Source of the DNA: Pseudomonas marginalis
GTDB lineage: Bacteria > Pseudomonadota > Gammaproteobacteria > Pseudomonadales > Pseudomonadaceae
Reading direction: 5' to 3'
Length of the DNA: 64,000 bases
NCBI RefSeq assembly: GCF_008692035.1
Contig: NZ_VTFG01000001.1
Span: 3,101,501 to 3,165,500 of the forward strand
Shown here: in pieces, positions 19,848-30,632 of the stretch
Layout: the number at the start of each line of letters is the position of its first letter
Position numbering within the stretch: the stretch's first letter is position 1
The notes under the pieces: model-generated
Seen by the model: only the letters and a program-made list of their open reading frames with translations
What the model was told of the DNA's origin: nothing
Database searches by the model: none
Program-made: the position numbers and the translations under genes

Positions 19848-21287
19848 ATGCCGCACATTTTGATCGTCGAAGACGAAACCATTATCCGCTCTGCCTTGCG
19901 TCGCCTGCTTGAACGTAATCAGTACCAGGTCAGCGAAGCCGGCTCGGTGCAGGAAGCACAAGAGCGTTTCAGCATCCCCACGTTCGACCTGATTGTCAGC
20001 GACCTGCGTCTGCCCGGAGCGCCGGGCACCGAGCTGATCAAGCTTGGCCAGGGCACTCCGGTGCTGATCATGACCAGCTACGCCAGCCTGCGCTCGGCGG
20101 TTGATTCCATGAAGATGGGTGCGGTGGACTACATCGCCAAGCCGTTTGACCACGATGAAATGCTCCAGGCCGTGGCCCGCATCCTGCGTGACCGCCAGTC
20201 AGCCAGCAGCGCGCCTGCCGAACAGCGCCCCGCCGGCAAGGCGACCAACGGCGCCGACAAGCCGGGGGTCGACAACAGTAACGGCGAGATCGGCATCATT
20301 GGCTCCTGCCCGCCGATGCAGGACCTGTACAGCAAGATCCGTAAGGTCGCGCCCACCGACTCCAATGTATTGATCCAGGGCGAGTCGGGCACCGGTAAAG
20401 AACTGGTGGCCCGCGCCCTGCACAACCTGTCCAAACGCGCCAAGGCGCCGATGATTTCGGTGAACTGTGCGGCGATCCCCGAATCCCTGATCGAGTCCGA
20501 ACTGTTCGGCCACGAGAAAGGCGCGTTTACCGGCGCCAGCGCTGGGCGTGCGGGCCTGGTGGAAGCGGCTGACGGCGGTACGCTGTTCCTTGATGAAATC
20601 GGTGAGTTGCCGCTGGAGGCCCAGGCGCGACTGCTGCGTGTGCTGCAGGAAGGTGAGATTCGCCGTGTAGGCTCGGTGCAATCGCAGAAGGTTGACGTAC
20701 GCCTGATCGCGGCCACCCACCGCGACCTGAAGAGCCTGGCCAAGATCGGTCAGTTCCGTGAAGACTTGTATTACCGCCTGCACGTGATCGCGCTCAAATT
20801 GCCGGCCCTGCGTGAGCGCGGTGCCGACGTGAATGAGATCGCCAACGCATTCCTGCTGCGCCAGAGTGCACGTATCAACCGTACCGACCTGACGTTCGCG
20901 CCCGACGCCGAGCAGGCGATTCGGCATTACTCGTGGCCGGGTAACGTGCGGGAACTGGAGAATGCGGTCGAGCGTGCGGTGATCCTGTCGGAAAGCCCGG
21001 AAATTTCCGCCGAGCTGCTGGGTATCGATATTGAACTCAGTGACTTGGAGGATGACGACTTCATCGGCCTGGTCCCGACACAGGGCGGCGCCAGCAATAC
21101 CAGCCATGAGCCGACGGAAGATTTGTCACTGGAAGACTATTTCCAGCATTTCGTCCTGGAGCACCAGGACCACATGACCGAGACCGAGTTGGCACGCAAG
21201 CTGGGCGTGAGCCGTAAGTGCCTGTGGGAACGCCGCCAGCGCCTGGGCATTCCACGGCGCAAGACCGGGGTGGCCAGCGAAAGCTGA
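19848..21287 (+). CDS. cbrB: NtrC-family response regulator CbrB
   Basis: Sigma-54 activator of 479 residues. Receiver domain 1-120 with the phosphorylated Asp in [10 protein letters not shown] and acidic pocket VEDE; AAA+ domain about 148-380 with Walker A GESGTGKE, sigma-54 contact loop GAFTGA and Walker [10 protein letters not shown]-terminal Fis-type helix-turn-helix [20 protein letters not shown]. Activates crcZ, found directly downstream with its binding site and sigma-54 promoter. Forms the CbrAB pair with the preceding kinase. Confidence 0.97.
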   Translation: MPHILIVEDETIIRSALRRLLERNQYQVSEAGSVQEAQERFSIPTFDLIVSDLRLPGAPGTELIKLGQGTPVLIMTSYASLRSAVDSMKMGAVDYIAKPFDHDEMLQAVARILRDRQSASSAPAEQRPAGKATNGADKPGVDNSNGEIGIIGSCPPMQDLYSKIRKVAPTDSNVLIQGESGTGKELVARALHNLSKRAKAPMISVNCAAIPESLIESELFGHEKGAFTGASAGRAGLVEAADGGTLFLDEIGELPLEAQARLLRVLQEGEIRRVGSVQSQKVDVRLIAATHRDLKSLAKIGQFREDLYYRLHVIALKLPALRERGADVNEIANAFLLRQSARINRTDLTFAPDAEQAIRHYSWPGNVRELENAVERAVILSESPEISAELLGIDIELSDLEDDDFIGLVPTQGGASNTSHEPTEDLSLEDYFQHFVLEHQDHMTETELARKLGVSRKCLWERRQRLGIPRRKTGVASES

Positions 21288-21328
21288 GGGTGCGCCCCCA
21301 CAGGTAACACCCTCCGATGTGAAAAAAC

Positions 21329-21354
21329 TGTTACCGCGGATATTTCGCGTAACA
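21329..21354 (+). promoter_or_regulatory. CbrB binding site upstream of crcZ
   Basis: TGTTAC (21329-21334), 14 bases, GTAACA (21349-21354): an exact fit to the TGTTAC-N14-GTAACA arrangement I recall for CbrB sites. It lies about 100 bases upstream of the -24 element. Single extra GTAAC copies occur at 21304 and 21371. Confidence 0.82.
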
Positions 21355-21393
21355 AAAGCCGGGGCTTACGGTAACGAAGCCCCGGCTTTTTTT
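21355..21393 (+). terminator. cbrB terminator
   Basis: AAAGCCGGGGCTT (21355-21367), 9-base loop, AAGCCCCGGCTTT (21377-21389), then TTTT. The 13-bp stem begins directly after the CbrB half-site, so terminator and enhancer occupy adjoining DNA. Confidence 0.92.
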
Positions 21394-21452
21394 CGCCCTT
21401 CAAAAACCAAAAACCACCTCAACCCCCCGGTTTTGCTGGGCGACGCAAAAGT

Positions 21453-21468
21453 TGGCACGCACCCTGCT
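21453..21468 (+). promoter_or_regulatory. sigma-54 promoter of crcZ
   Basis: TTGGCACGCACCCTGCT type element: GG at 21454-21455, GC at 21466-21467, exactly 10 bases between. Start of transcription expected about 12 bases on, at 21478-21480. Confidence 0.88.
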
Positions 21469-21478
21469 ATATGCTTAG

Positions 21479-21845
21479 TACAAAAACAATAACAAGCTTT
21501 GTACAAGACAATAAAAATAAGACGAATCGACTCACGCATAACAAAAACAACACGGCGGAGGCGCAGCTAACTGATTCTTTTGGAGAGGCGTTGCATTTGG
21601 GGCTTGCCCCGCAACCAGGCCGAGAACAACAAAAACTGCCCTAAGGCAGAGCCTGAACTGGTTGGATCGTAGATCAGCAACACAGCGACCAAAGCAATCC
21701 GTTTGCTCTTGACTCCCGATTGGGAGTGTCATGAAGGTGAAGCTTCATGGCGAGGGCGATCAACAAAAACAAGAAGCCCGAAATCAATAATAAAAATAGA
21801 GCACGCAACTACTTCTGGGGGAGCTTCGGCTCCCCTTGTAGTTTC
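21479..21845 (+). ncRNA. crcZ: CrcZ catabolite-repression control RNA
   Basis: About 367-nt RNA between cbrB and pcnB that titrates Hfq/Crc and relieves catabolite repression. Six A-rich, CA-motif-like segments are visible near 21482-21493, 21505-21520, 21540-21550, 21624-21636, 21762-21776 and 21781-21798. The 5' end can fold GTACAAA/TTTGTAC (21478-21484 with 21498-21504), which presents the first motif in a loop. The 3' end is a stem-loop at 21808-21842. No ribosome-binding site or plausible protein frame. Transcription depends on the sigma-54 promoter and CbrB site upstream. Confidence 0.92.
21808..21845 (+). terminator. CrcZ 3' stem-loop
   Basis: ACTAC/GTAGT outer stem and GGGGAGC-TTCG-GCTCCCC inner stem with UUCG tetraloop; only a short TTT follows at 21842-21844, so it may be a weak terminator plus stability structure. 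Confidence 0.7.
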
Positions 21846-21913
21846 CGGGATTTGACGATTTAAGGCTTATGGCGCAACGCCGAAGCTTGTTCCTACACCA
21901 TCCCCTGACTAAA

Positions 21914-21922
21914 TGCTAGAAT
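21914..21922 (+). promoter_or_regulatory. candidate extended -10 promoter for pcnB
   Basis: TGCTAGAAT contains TGn plus TAGAAT (21917-21922); no good -35. It is 62 bases before the pcnB ATG. Confidence 0.4.
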
Positions 21923-21983
21923 CCCCGCCCATCATGCGGTCATTCTTCGTTATGGCCGAACATTCCTTCAAACAGTGCATCCC

Positions 21984-23387
21984 ATGCTGAAGAAGTTGTT
22001 CCAGTCATTCCGTTCTCCCTTGCGTCGTACGCAACACAAACGCAGCACGCCTGAAGTGCTCAACAGCAGCCAGCATTCGTTGCAGCGCGCTCAATTCAGC
22101 CGTTATGCGGTGAATATCGTCGAACGGTTGCAGAACGCCGGTTACCAGGCCTACTTGGTGGGCGGTTGCGTACGCGACATGCTGCTCAATATCACGCCTA
22201 AGGATTTCGACGTCGCCACCAGTGCCACGCCTGAGCAAGTGCGTGCCGAGTTTCGCAATGCGCGAATCATCGGTCGCCGCTTCAAGCTGGTGCATATCCA
22301 TTTTGGTCGCGAAATCATCGAGGTCGCGACCTTCCGTGCCGGCCACCCGCAAAACGATGAAGAGGAAGATACCAATCAGTCTTCCCGCAACGAGAGCGGG
22401 CGTATCCTGCGCGACAACGTCTACGGCACCCTGGAAGAAGACGCGCAGCGCCGCGACTTCACCATCAATGCCCTCTATTACGATCCGGTCAGCGAACGCA
22501 TCCTCGATTACGCCAATGGCGTACACGACATCCGCAATAACCTGATCCGCCTGATCGGCGACCCGACGCAGCGCTATCAGGAAGACCCGGTGCGCATGCT
22601 GCGGGCCGTGCGCTTCGCCGCCAAGCTCAACTTCGGCATCGAAAAGCACACCGCCGCACCGATACGCGAGCTGGCACCGATGCTGCGGGAAATCCCGTCC
22701 GCGCGTCTGTTCGAAGAAGTGCTCAAGCTGTTCCTCTCCGGCTACGCCGCCGACACCTTCGAAATGCTGGTCGACCTGCAGTTGTTCGACCCACTGTTTC
22801 CGGCCAGCGCCGAAGCACTGGAGTACAACCCGACTTATACCCACACGCTGATCAGCGAAGCCTTGATCAATACCGACCTGCGCATCAAGCAGAACAAACC
22901 GGTCACGCCGGCGTTCCTGTTTGCCGCCCTGTTGTGGCCGGCCCTGCCCAAGCGCGTACTGCGTCTGCAGGAGCGTGGCATGCCGCCGATCCCGGCCATG
23001 CAGGAAGCCGCTCACGAGCTGATCGCCGAACAGTGCCAGCGCATTGCTATCCCGAAACGTTTCACGATGCCGATCCGCGAGATCTGGGACATGCAGGAAC
23101 GCCTGCCGCGCCGCAGCGGCAAGCGAGCCGACCTGCTGCTGGACAACCCGCGCTTCCGTGCCGGCTACGACTTCCTGCTGCTGCGCGAAAGCGCCGGTGA
23201 GCAGACCGACGGCCTGGGCGAATGGTGGACCGACTATCAGGATGCCAATGACAGCCAACGCCGCGATATGATTCGCGACCTCGGCAGCAAGGGTGATGGC
23301 GAAGGCGCAGGGCCGAAGAAGCGTCGTCGCAGCGGCACCAAGCGTAAACGCAGTGCGGCCGATGCCTCGGGCGCCGCGGGCGAATAA
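21984..23387 (+). CDS. pcnB: poly(A) polymerase I
   Basis: Adds 3' poly(A) tails to RNA and promotes decay; 467 residues from the ATG at 21984. An in-frame GTG at 21975 would add three residues; the family starts MLKKLFQSF. Nucleotidyltransferase head at about 50-190 with LVGGCVRDMLL and the metal-binding DFDVATSA region, RNA-binding segment RRDFTINALYYDP, then the helical body. The C-terminal tail is strongly basic (GPKKRRRSGTKRKRS). Two bases separate it from folK, an order conserved in gammaproteobacteria. Confidence 0.95.
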   Translation: MLKKLFQSFRSPLRRTQHKRSTPEVLNSSQHSLQRAQFSRYAVNIVERLQNAGYQAYLVGGCVRDMLLNITPKDFDVATSATPEQVRAEFRNARIIGRRFKLVHIHFGREIIEVATFRAGHPQNDEEEDTNQSSRNESGRILRDNVYGTLEEDAQRRDFTINALYYDPVSERILDYANGVHDIRNNLIRLIGDPTQRYQEDPVRMLRAVRFAAKLNFGIEKHTAAPIRELAPMLREIPSARLFEEVLKLFLSGYAADTFEMLVDLQLFDPLFPASAEALEYNPTYTHTLISEALINTDLRIKQNKPVTPAFLFAALLWPALPKRVLRLQERGMPPIPAMQEAAHELIAEQCQRIAIPKRFTMPIREIWDMQERLPRRSGKRADLLLDNPRFRAGYDFLLLRESAGEQTDGLGEWWTDYQDANDSQRRDMIRDLGSKGDGEGAGPKKRRRSGTKRKRSAADASGAAGE

Positions 23388-23389
23388 AC

Positions 23390-23887
23390 GTGGAACGCAT
23401 CTACATCGGCATGGGCAGCAACCTGGCTGCCCCAGATCAACAATTGCGCAGCGCTGTCGAGGCGTTGGCACAATTGCCAGACACTTGCGTCGCCGGCGTT
23501 TCCGCCTTTTACCAAAGTGATTCGCTGCTACCGGGCCAACCGCGCTACACCAACGCGGTTGCCGCCCTAGACAGCCGCCTTGCGCCACTTGACCTGCTGG
23601 ATGCGCTGCAAGCCATCGAAAACGATCAGGGCCGCGAGCGCCTGGAGCGTTGGGGCCCTCGCACCCTTGACCTGGACATTCTGCTGTTTGGCGATCGCCT
23701 GATCGACGAACCGCGCCTGAAGGTGCCCCATTACCAGATGCACCTGCGTGCGTTTGTGTTGTACCCATTGGCCGAACTGGCGCCTGCCGCATTGCAATTG
23801 CCGGATGGAAAGCGCCTCAGTGCCCTGCTTGAAGCCTGCCCGTTTGTCGGCCTGGAACGGCTCCCCGTTGCTGAATCGCGTCAGTAA
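23390..23887 (+). CDS. folK: 6-hydroxymethyl-7,8-dihydropterin pyrophosphokinase
   Basis: HPPK of folate synthesis, transferring pyrophosphate from ATP to 6-hydroxymethyl-dihydropterin; 165 residues. Start is GTG at 23390, two bases after pcnB. Family motifs GMGSNL (8-13), PRYTNAVAAL and RWGPRTLDLDILLFGD with the two metal-binding Asp. Its product feeds dihydropteroate synthase (folP), which is at 47443-48294 in this window, not adjacent. Confidence 0.96.
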   Translation: MERIYIGMGSNLAAPDQQLRSAVEALAQLPDTCVAGVSAFYQSDSLLPGQPRYTNAVAALDSRLAPLDLLDALQAIENDQGRERLERWGPRTLDLDILLFGDRLIDEPRLKVPHYQMHLRAFVLYPLAELAPAALQLPDGKRLSALLEACPFVGLERLPVAESRQ

Positions 23888-23923
23888 CAGCGGTAACACC
23901 GCCATCGTAACAATGCGGTAACA
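23884..23923 (+). repeat. four direct copies of GTAACA before panB
   Basis: GTAACA occurs at 23884, 23893, 23907 and 23918; the first includes the folK stop. They lie 180-220 bases upstream of panB and share the half-site sequence seen in the CbrB site at 21329-21354, but here all copies point the same way. Confidence 0.6.
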
Positions 23924-23930
23924 CATCCAA

Positions 23931-23959
23931 TTGACTTCCCGTGTCCTCCTCACGACTAT
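23931..23959 (+). promoter_or_regulatory. possible panB promoter
   Basis: TTGACT at 23931-23936, 17-base spacer, weak -10 GACTAT at 23954-23959. It lies 8 bases downstream of the GTAACA array. The long leader to panB (about 135 bases) is otherwise featureless to me. Confidence 0.3.
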
Positions 23960-24100
23960 AGGCGTCCCGCTGCCGCCAACCCGGCGCTGAAGGGCGCAAT
24001 CCAGGCCTTATAAGCACTGCTCTCAAGACGGTGCGCCTGAATAACGAAGACTCACGCGCGTAACTCGCTGTTTCCAAGCGCCTGAACGAGGACCCTTTTC

Positions 24101-24901
24101 ATGCCAGACATTACCCTGACCACCTTGCAGAGCCTCAAGCTCAAAGGTGAAAAAATCACCATGCTGACCTGCTATGACGCCACCTTCGCCCACGCCTGCT
24201 GCCAGGCCGGGGTTGAAGTGTTACTGGTAGGCGACTCCCTGGGCATGGTCCTTCAAGGGAATGACAGCACCCTGCCCGTCACCACCGATGAACTGGCCTA
24301 CCACACCTCCAGCGTCAAGCGCGGCAACGACGGCGCATTCATCATCGCCGACCTGCCGTTCATGGACTACGCCACCGTCGAACAGACCTTCCTGAACGCC
24401 GGCAAACTGATGCGTGCCGGTGCACACATGATCAAGGTGGAGGGCGCCGTGTGGCTCGCCGAGTCGATTCGCCTGCTGGCTGAGCGCGGCGTGCCGGTCT
24501 GTGCACATATGGGCCTGACGCCACAGTCCGTGAACATCCTCGGCGGCTACAAGGTCCAAGGCCGCAACGAAGCCCAGGCGCGCCAGATGCGTGCCGATGC
24601 CATCGCCCTGGAGCAGGCGGGCGTTGCGATGATCCTGCTCGAATGCGTGCCCAGCGAACTCGCAGCAGAAATCACCCAGGCCGTTAAAGTGCCGGTGATC
24701 GGTATTGGCGCGGGCTCGGCCACCGACGGCCAGGTGCTGGTGCTGCACGACATGCTCGGCCTGTCGATTACCGGCCGCGTGCCGAAGTTCGTGAAGAACT
24801 TCATGACCGGCCAGGACAGCATCCACGCGGCATTGAGTGCTTACGTCGCCGAAGTCAAAGGCGTGACCTTCCCAGGCGCCGAACACGGATTCTCTGCATG
24901 A
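24101..24901 (+). CDS. panB: 3-methyl-2-oxobutanoate hydroxymethyltransferase
   Basis: First step of pantothenate synthesis: adds a hydroxymethyl group from methylene-THF to 2-oxoisovalerate, an intermediate of the ilv pathway. 266 residues, TIM-barrel family. Metal ligand Asp in [11 protein letters not shown] (about 42-52), [19 protein letters not shown], catalytic Glu in [10 protein letters not shown], and [18 protein letters not shown]. Its TGA overlaps the panC ATG by 4 bases. Confidence 0.96.
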   Translation: MPDITLTTLQSLKLKGEKITMLTCYDATFAHACCQAGVEVLLVGDSLGMVLQGNDSTLPVTTDELAYHTSSVKRGNDGAFIIADLPFMDYATVEQTFLNAGKLMRAGAHMIKVEGAVWLAESIRLLAERGVPVCAHMGLTPQSVNILGGYKVQGRNEAQARQMRADAIALEQAGVAMILLECVPSELAAEITQAVKVPVIGIGAGSATDGQVLVLHDMLGLSITGRVPKFVKNFMTGQDSIHAALSAYVAEVKGVTFPGAEHGFSA

Positions 24902-25749
24902 ACACCGTAAAAACCGTACGTGAACTCAGAGCCGCCGTCGCCCACGCCCGCAAGGCCGGCAAACGCATCGGCTTCGTGCCCACCATGGGTAACCTGCACA
25001 GCGGCCATGCCAGCCTGGTCAGCAAGGCTGTGCAGCAGGCGGACTTTGTCGTGGCGAGTATTTTCGTCAACCCGCTGCAATTTGGCGCCGGCGAAGACCT
25101 GGACAAGTACCCTCGCACCCTGGCCGCCGATCAGGAAAAGCTCCTACAGGCAGGCTGCAACCTGCTGTTCGCGCCGACCGTCGAGGAGATGTACCCCGGC
25201 GGCATGACCGGCCAGACCCGCGTCAGCGTCCCGCAATTGTCCGAAGGCTTGTGCGGCGCCAGCCGTCCCGGGCATTTCGAAGGCGTGGCGACCGTGGTCA
25301 GCAAACTGTTCAACATGGTCCAGCCGGACATGGCTGTATTTGGCCAGAAGGACTACCAGCAACTGGCCGTGATTCGTGCCATGGTCCATGACCTGAACAT
25401 GCCGATCCAGATTATCGGCGAGCCCACCGTGCGCGCCGATGATGGCTTGGCACTGTCCTCGCGCAACGGTTTTCTCAGCGAAGAACAACGTGCGATCGCG
25501 CCGGTGCTGTACCGCAGCCTCAGCCAGATTGCCGCAGCCATCAAAAGCGGTGATCACGACTTCGCCAGGCTGCGTGCCGAACAGGTGCAGCAGATCGAGG
25601 CTGCCGGGTTGCGCCTGGATTACCTCGAAGTGCGCCAGGGCGTGCACCTGCGGGCCGCTACGGCGGAGGATCGGGATATTGTGATTCTGGTGGCGGCCTT
25701 TCTAGGCACGACCCGCCTGATCGACAACCTGCATCTGACCCTCGACTGA
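24898..25749 (+). CDS. panC: pantothenate synthetase
   Basis: Joins pantoate and beta-alanine with ATP via pantoyl-adenylate; 283 residues. Nucleotidylyltransferase motif [15 protein letters not shown] (His-x-Gly-His near 34-37), [25 protein letters not shown] and the KMSKS-like SSRNGFLS. Coupled to panB by a 4-base overlap. panD, which supplies beta-alanine and follows panC in P. aeruginosa, is not present before pgi here. Confidence 0.96.
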   Translation: MNTVKTVRELRAAVAHARKAGKRIGFVPTMGNLHSGHASLVSKAVQQADFVVASIFVNPLQFGAGEDLDKYPRTLAADQEKLLQAGCNLLFAPTVEEMYPGGMTGQTRVSVPQLSEGLCGASRPGHFEGVATVVSKLFNMVQPDMAVFGQKDYQQLAVIRAMVHDLNMPIQIIGEPTVRADDGLALSSRNGFLSEEQRAIAPVLYRSLSQIAAAIKSGDHDFARLRAEQVQQIEAAGLRLDYLEVRQGVHLRAATAEDRDIVILVAAFLGTTRLIDNLHLTLD

Positions 25750-25972
25750 CCTCTCTGAACACCCCGCCGATTGCCCTGATCGCTGTGCCGGTATAAAAAA
25801 GTACCGGCCACAGCGCAGACAAAGCCAAGACATATCGACACGCTAGGTTTAATGTAATCGCCCTGCGCTATGGTTAGCGCTGTCTGGAACCCAATCCTTG
25901 AGATAAGACTGGATGTTCCGGGCTTTGAAGTGTCCTAAAGGCAGTCCCCGTAATAAAAGGAAACCCGCAGCG

Positions 25973-27637
25973 ATGGCGTACTACCGCACCCCTCATGACG
26001 TTACCGCTCTGCCCGCCTGGCAAGCGCTCAATCAACATCGCCAAGCCATGCAGGATTTCAGCATGCGCGAAGCGTTCAATGCCGATCCCCAGCGCTTTTC
26101 CCAGTTCACCTTGAGCAGCTGCGGACTTTTCCTCGATTACTCGAAAAACCTGATCACCGGCGAAACCCGCGACCTGCTGGTGGGCCTTGCCAACGAAGTG
26201 GGCCTTAAAGACGCAATCAACTCGCTGTATGCGGGCGAGCCGGTCAACTCCTCCGAAGGCCGCCCTGCCCTGCACACCGCCCTGCGCCGCCCGGTGGGCG
26301 ACAAGCTGTCGGTCAACGGCGTGAACATCATGCCGGACGTGCATAAGGTGCTGAACCAGATCACCGACCTGGTCGGCCGCATCCACGACGGCCTGTGGCG
26401 TGGCTACACCGAGAAGCCAATCACCGACGTGGTGAACATCGGCATCGGCGGCTCGTTCCTCGGCCCGGAGCTGGTCTCTGAAGCGCTGTTGTCCTACGCC
26501 CACAAAGGCGTGCGCTGCCACTACCTGGCGAACATCGATGGCAGCGAATTCCATGAGCTGACCATGAAGCTGCGCGCCGAGACCACGCTGTTTATCGTCT
26601 CGTCGAAATCCTTCAACACCCTGGAAACCCTGAAAAACGCCCAGGCCGCCCGCGCCTGGTACCTGGCCCAGGGTGGCTCGGAAGCCGAGCTGTACCGCCA
26701 CTTTATCGCCGTGTCGAGCAACAACGCGGCCGCCGTGGCCTTCGGTATCCGCGAAGAAAACATCTTCCCGATGTGGGACTGGGTGGGCGGCCGTTATTCG
26801 TTGTGGTCGGCCATCGGCCTGCCAATCGCCCTGGCCATCGGCATGTCCAACTTCAAGGAACTGCTGTCCGGTGCCTACACCATGGACCAGCATTTCCAGA
26901 ACGCACCGTTCGAACAGAACATGCCGGTGCTGCTGGGCCTGCTGGGCGTGTGGTACGGCAACTTCTGGGGTGCGCAGAGCCATGCGATCCTGCCATACGA
27001 CCACTACCTGCGTAACATCACCAAGCACTTGCAGCAGCTGGACATGGAATCCAACGGCAAGAGCGTGCGCCAGGACGGCAAACCAGTGTCCACCGACACA
27101 GGCCCGGTGATCTGGGGCGGCGTCGGCTGCAACGGCCAACATGCTTATCACCAGTTGCTGCACCAAGGCACCCAACTGATCCCGGCCGACTTCATCGTGC
27201 CGATCGTCAGCTTCAACCCGGTGTCCGACCACCATCAGTGGCTGTACGCCAACTGCCTGTCCCAAAGCCAGGCACTGATGCTCGGCAAGACCCGCAGCGA
27301 AGCCGAAGCCGAGCTGCGCGACAAGGGCATCCCGGAAGACGACGTGCAGAAGCTGGCACCGCACAAGGTGATCCCGGGCAACCGTCCGAGCAACACGCTC
27401 GTGGTTGAACGCATCAGCCCGCGTCGCCTGGGCGCCCTGGTTGCGATGTATGAACATAAAGTGTTCGTGCAAAGCGTGATCTGGGGCATCAACGCCTTCG
27501 ACCAATGGGGCGTGGAGCTGGGCAAGGAGCTGGGCAAGGGCGTATACAATCGCCTCACCGGCGCCGAAGAAACCTTGGCCGAAGACGCGTCGACCCAGGG
27601 CCTGATCAACTACTTCCGCGGCCGTCACCGCGGCTGA
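25973..27637 (+). CDS. pgi: glucose-6-phosphate isomerase
   Basis: Interconverts glucose-6-phosphate and fructose-6-phosphate in the cytoplasm; 554 residues from the ATG at 25973 ([16 protein letters not shown]). An upstream in-frame extension to 25913 is untranslated by judgement: AAAAGGAAA supports 25973. SIS domains with [14 protein letters not shown] and [10 protein letters not shown], family signature [15 protein letters not shown], and catalytic His/Lys regions [11 protein letters not shown] and [23 protein letters not shown]. Preceded by a 223-base gap without a gene. Confidence 0.96.
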   Translation: MAYYRTPHDVTALPAWQALNQHRQAMQDFSMREAFNADPQRFSQFTLSSCGLFLDYSKNLITGETRDLLVGLANEVGLKDAINSLYAGEPVNSSEGRPALHTALRRPVGDKLSVNGVNIMPDVHKVLNQITDLVGRIHDGLWRGYTEKPITDVVNIGIGGSFLGPELVSEALLSYAHKGVRCHYLANIDGSEFHELTMKLRAETTLFIVSSKSFNTLETLKNAQAARAWYLAQGGSEAELYRHFIAVSSNNAAAVAFGIREENIFPMWDWVGGRYSLWSAIGLPIALAIGMSNFKELLSGAYTMDQHFQNAPFEQNMPVLLGLLGVWYGNFWGAQSHAILPYDHYLRNITKHLQQLDMESNGKSVRQDGKPVSTDTGPVIWGGVGCNGQHAYHQLLHQGTQLIPADFIVPIVSFNPVSDHHQWLYANCLSQSQALMLGKTRSEAEAELRDKGIPEDDVQKLAPHKVIPGNRPSNTLVVERISPRRLGALVAMYEHKVFVQSVIWGINAFDQWGVELGKELGKGVYNRLTGAEETLAEDASTQGLINYFRGRHRG

Positions 27638-27649
27638 TGCAGGCAACGC

Positions 27650-27679
27650 AAGGCCAACGTCCGTTTGGACGTTGGCCTT
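27650..27679 (+). terminator. stem-loop after pgi
   Basis: AAGGCCAACGTCC (27650-27662), loop GTTT, GGACGTTGGCCTT (27667-27679): a perfect 13-bp stem 12 bases after the stop. T-run absent. Confidence 0.7.
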
Positions 27680-27719
27680 GAACCCTCTCCATACAGGGTG
27701 CATCTTTATGACTTGTCGC

Positions 27720-27736
27720 AAAAACAAGAATAAGGA
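27720..27736 (+). promoter_or_regulatory. A-rich Crc/Hfq-type motif overlapping the acs ribosome-binding site
   Basis: AAAAACAAGAATAA (27720-27733) fits the AAnAAnAA pattern of catabolite-repression targets and runs into the AAGGA ribosome-binding site (27732-27736), 6 bases before the acs ATG. Hfq/Crc binding here would block initiation; CrcZ in this window would relieve it. Confidence 0.6.
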
Positions 27737-27742
27737 TCGCTC

Positions 27743-29680
<1,938 letters not shown>

Positions 29681-29695
29681 GAAACCCGAGTCGCC

Positions 29696-30565
29696 ATGGA
29701 ATTTATCCGCAGCCGTATCGAAACCCAGTTGATGAGCCTCACCGGCTTGTCACTGGGCCAACTGGACCTGGAAAACCCCAAGGGCGATCCGGGCCTGTTC
29801 GGGCCGGACTCGATCAGTTGGCAAGTCCATGGCGACTTCAGCAGCATGCTTATCGGCGGTATCAGCGCCTTGATGCTGCAAGCCTTGCACCCATTGGCCC
29901 TGGCCGGCGTGTGGGACCATTCGAATTTTCGCCAGGACATGCTTGGGCGCCTGCGCCGTACCTCGCAGTTTATTTCCGGTACCACGTTCGGCGCGCGCAA
30001 AGACGCCGACTGGCTGATCGAAAAAGTGCGCACCATTCACCTGCAGGTGGTGGGCCATGCCCCGGACGGGAGGCCTTACGCGGCCAGCGATCCAGCGCTG
30101 CTGACCTGGGTGCATGTGGCGGAGGTGAGCAACTTTCTTGCTGCCCACTTGCGCTATCGCAACCCGCACCTCTGCGGCCGTGATCAGGACCGTTACTACA
30201 ACGAGATCGCCGTCGTCGCAGAACGGCTCGGCGCGCAGGATGTGCCGCATTCACGCCAGGAAATTTCCGATTACCTTGAGAATATCCGCCCGCAATTGCT
30301 GTGCGACGAGCGCAGCCGCGAAGTGCTGCGCCTGTTGCTGAACGCGCCCTCCCCCAGCCTGTTGGCCAAGCCTTTTGGTGCCTTGATGATGCAAGCCGGG
30401 ATCGACCTGCTGCCGGACTGGGCCAGCACCCTGCTCGATCAGCACCAGAGCCCCCTGCAACGCCAGATGATCCGCGCCGGGGTCAAGCGCAGCGCACCGT
30501 TGTTGCGCTGGGCGATGCGCAATGGTTCGGTGCAGCGTGCACACCGGCGGATGGGGTTGATGTAG
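29696..30565 (+). CDS. oxygenase MpaB/DUF2236 family protein
   Basis: A 289-residue protein of the DUF2236 family, which includes the rubber oxygenase Lcp and the fungal MpaB. Visible family features: GISALMLQALHPLALAGVWDHSNF near residues 53-76 and the HVAEVSNFLAAHLRY helix with a candidate haem-ligand His. Mostly alpha-helical; no clear signal peptide. It starts 16 bases after acs, so it is probably co-transcribed with it. Substrate unknown; rubber oxygenase activity should not be inferred. Confidence 0.82.
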   Translation: MEFIRSRIETQLMSLTGLSLGQLDLENPKGDPGLFGPDSISWQVHGDFSSMLIGGISALMLQALHPLALAGVWDHSNFRQDMLGRLRRTSQFISGTTFGARKDADWLIEKVRTIHLQVVGHAPDGRPYAASDPALLTWVHVAEVSNFLAAHLRYRNPHLCGRDQDRYYNEIAVVAERLGAQDVPHSRQEISDYLENIRPQLLCDERSREVLRLLLNAPSPSLLAKPFGALMMQAGIDLLPDWASTLLDQHQSPLQRQMIRAGVKRSAPLLRWAMRNGSVQRAHRRMGLM

Positions 30566-30632
30566 GCGACGCGCCATAGCTGCTAAACTCCGCGCCCTCA
30601 TTGCCCCCATTTACCTAAGCAAGGCGCGCTCC

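Noticed and set aside
21532..21732. 66-codon minus-strand frame inside CrcZ
   Set aside because: Lies within a known non-coding RNA and has no ribosome-binding site.
22005..23792. 595-codon minus-strand frame opposite pcnB and folK
   Set aside because: Spans two genes in antisense; shadow of their codon usage.
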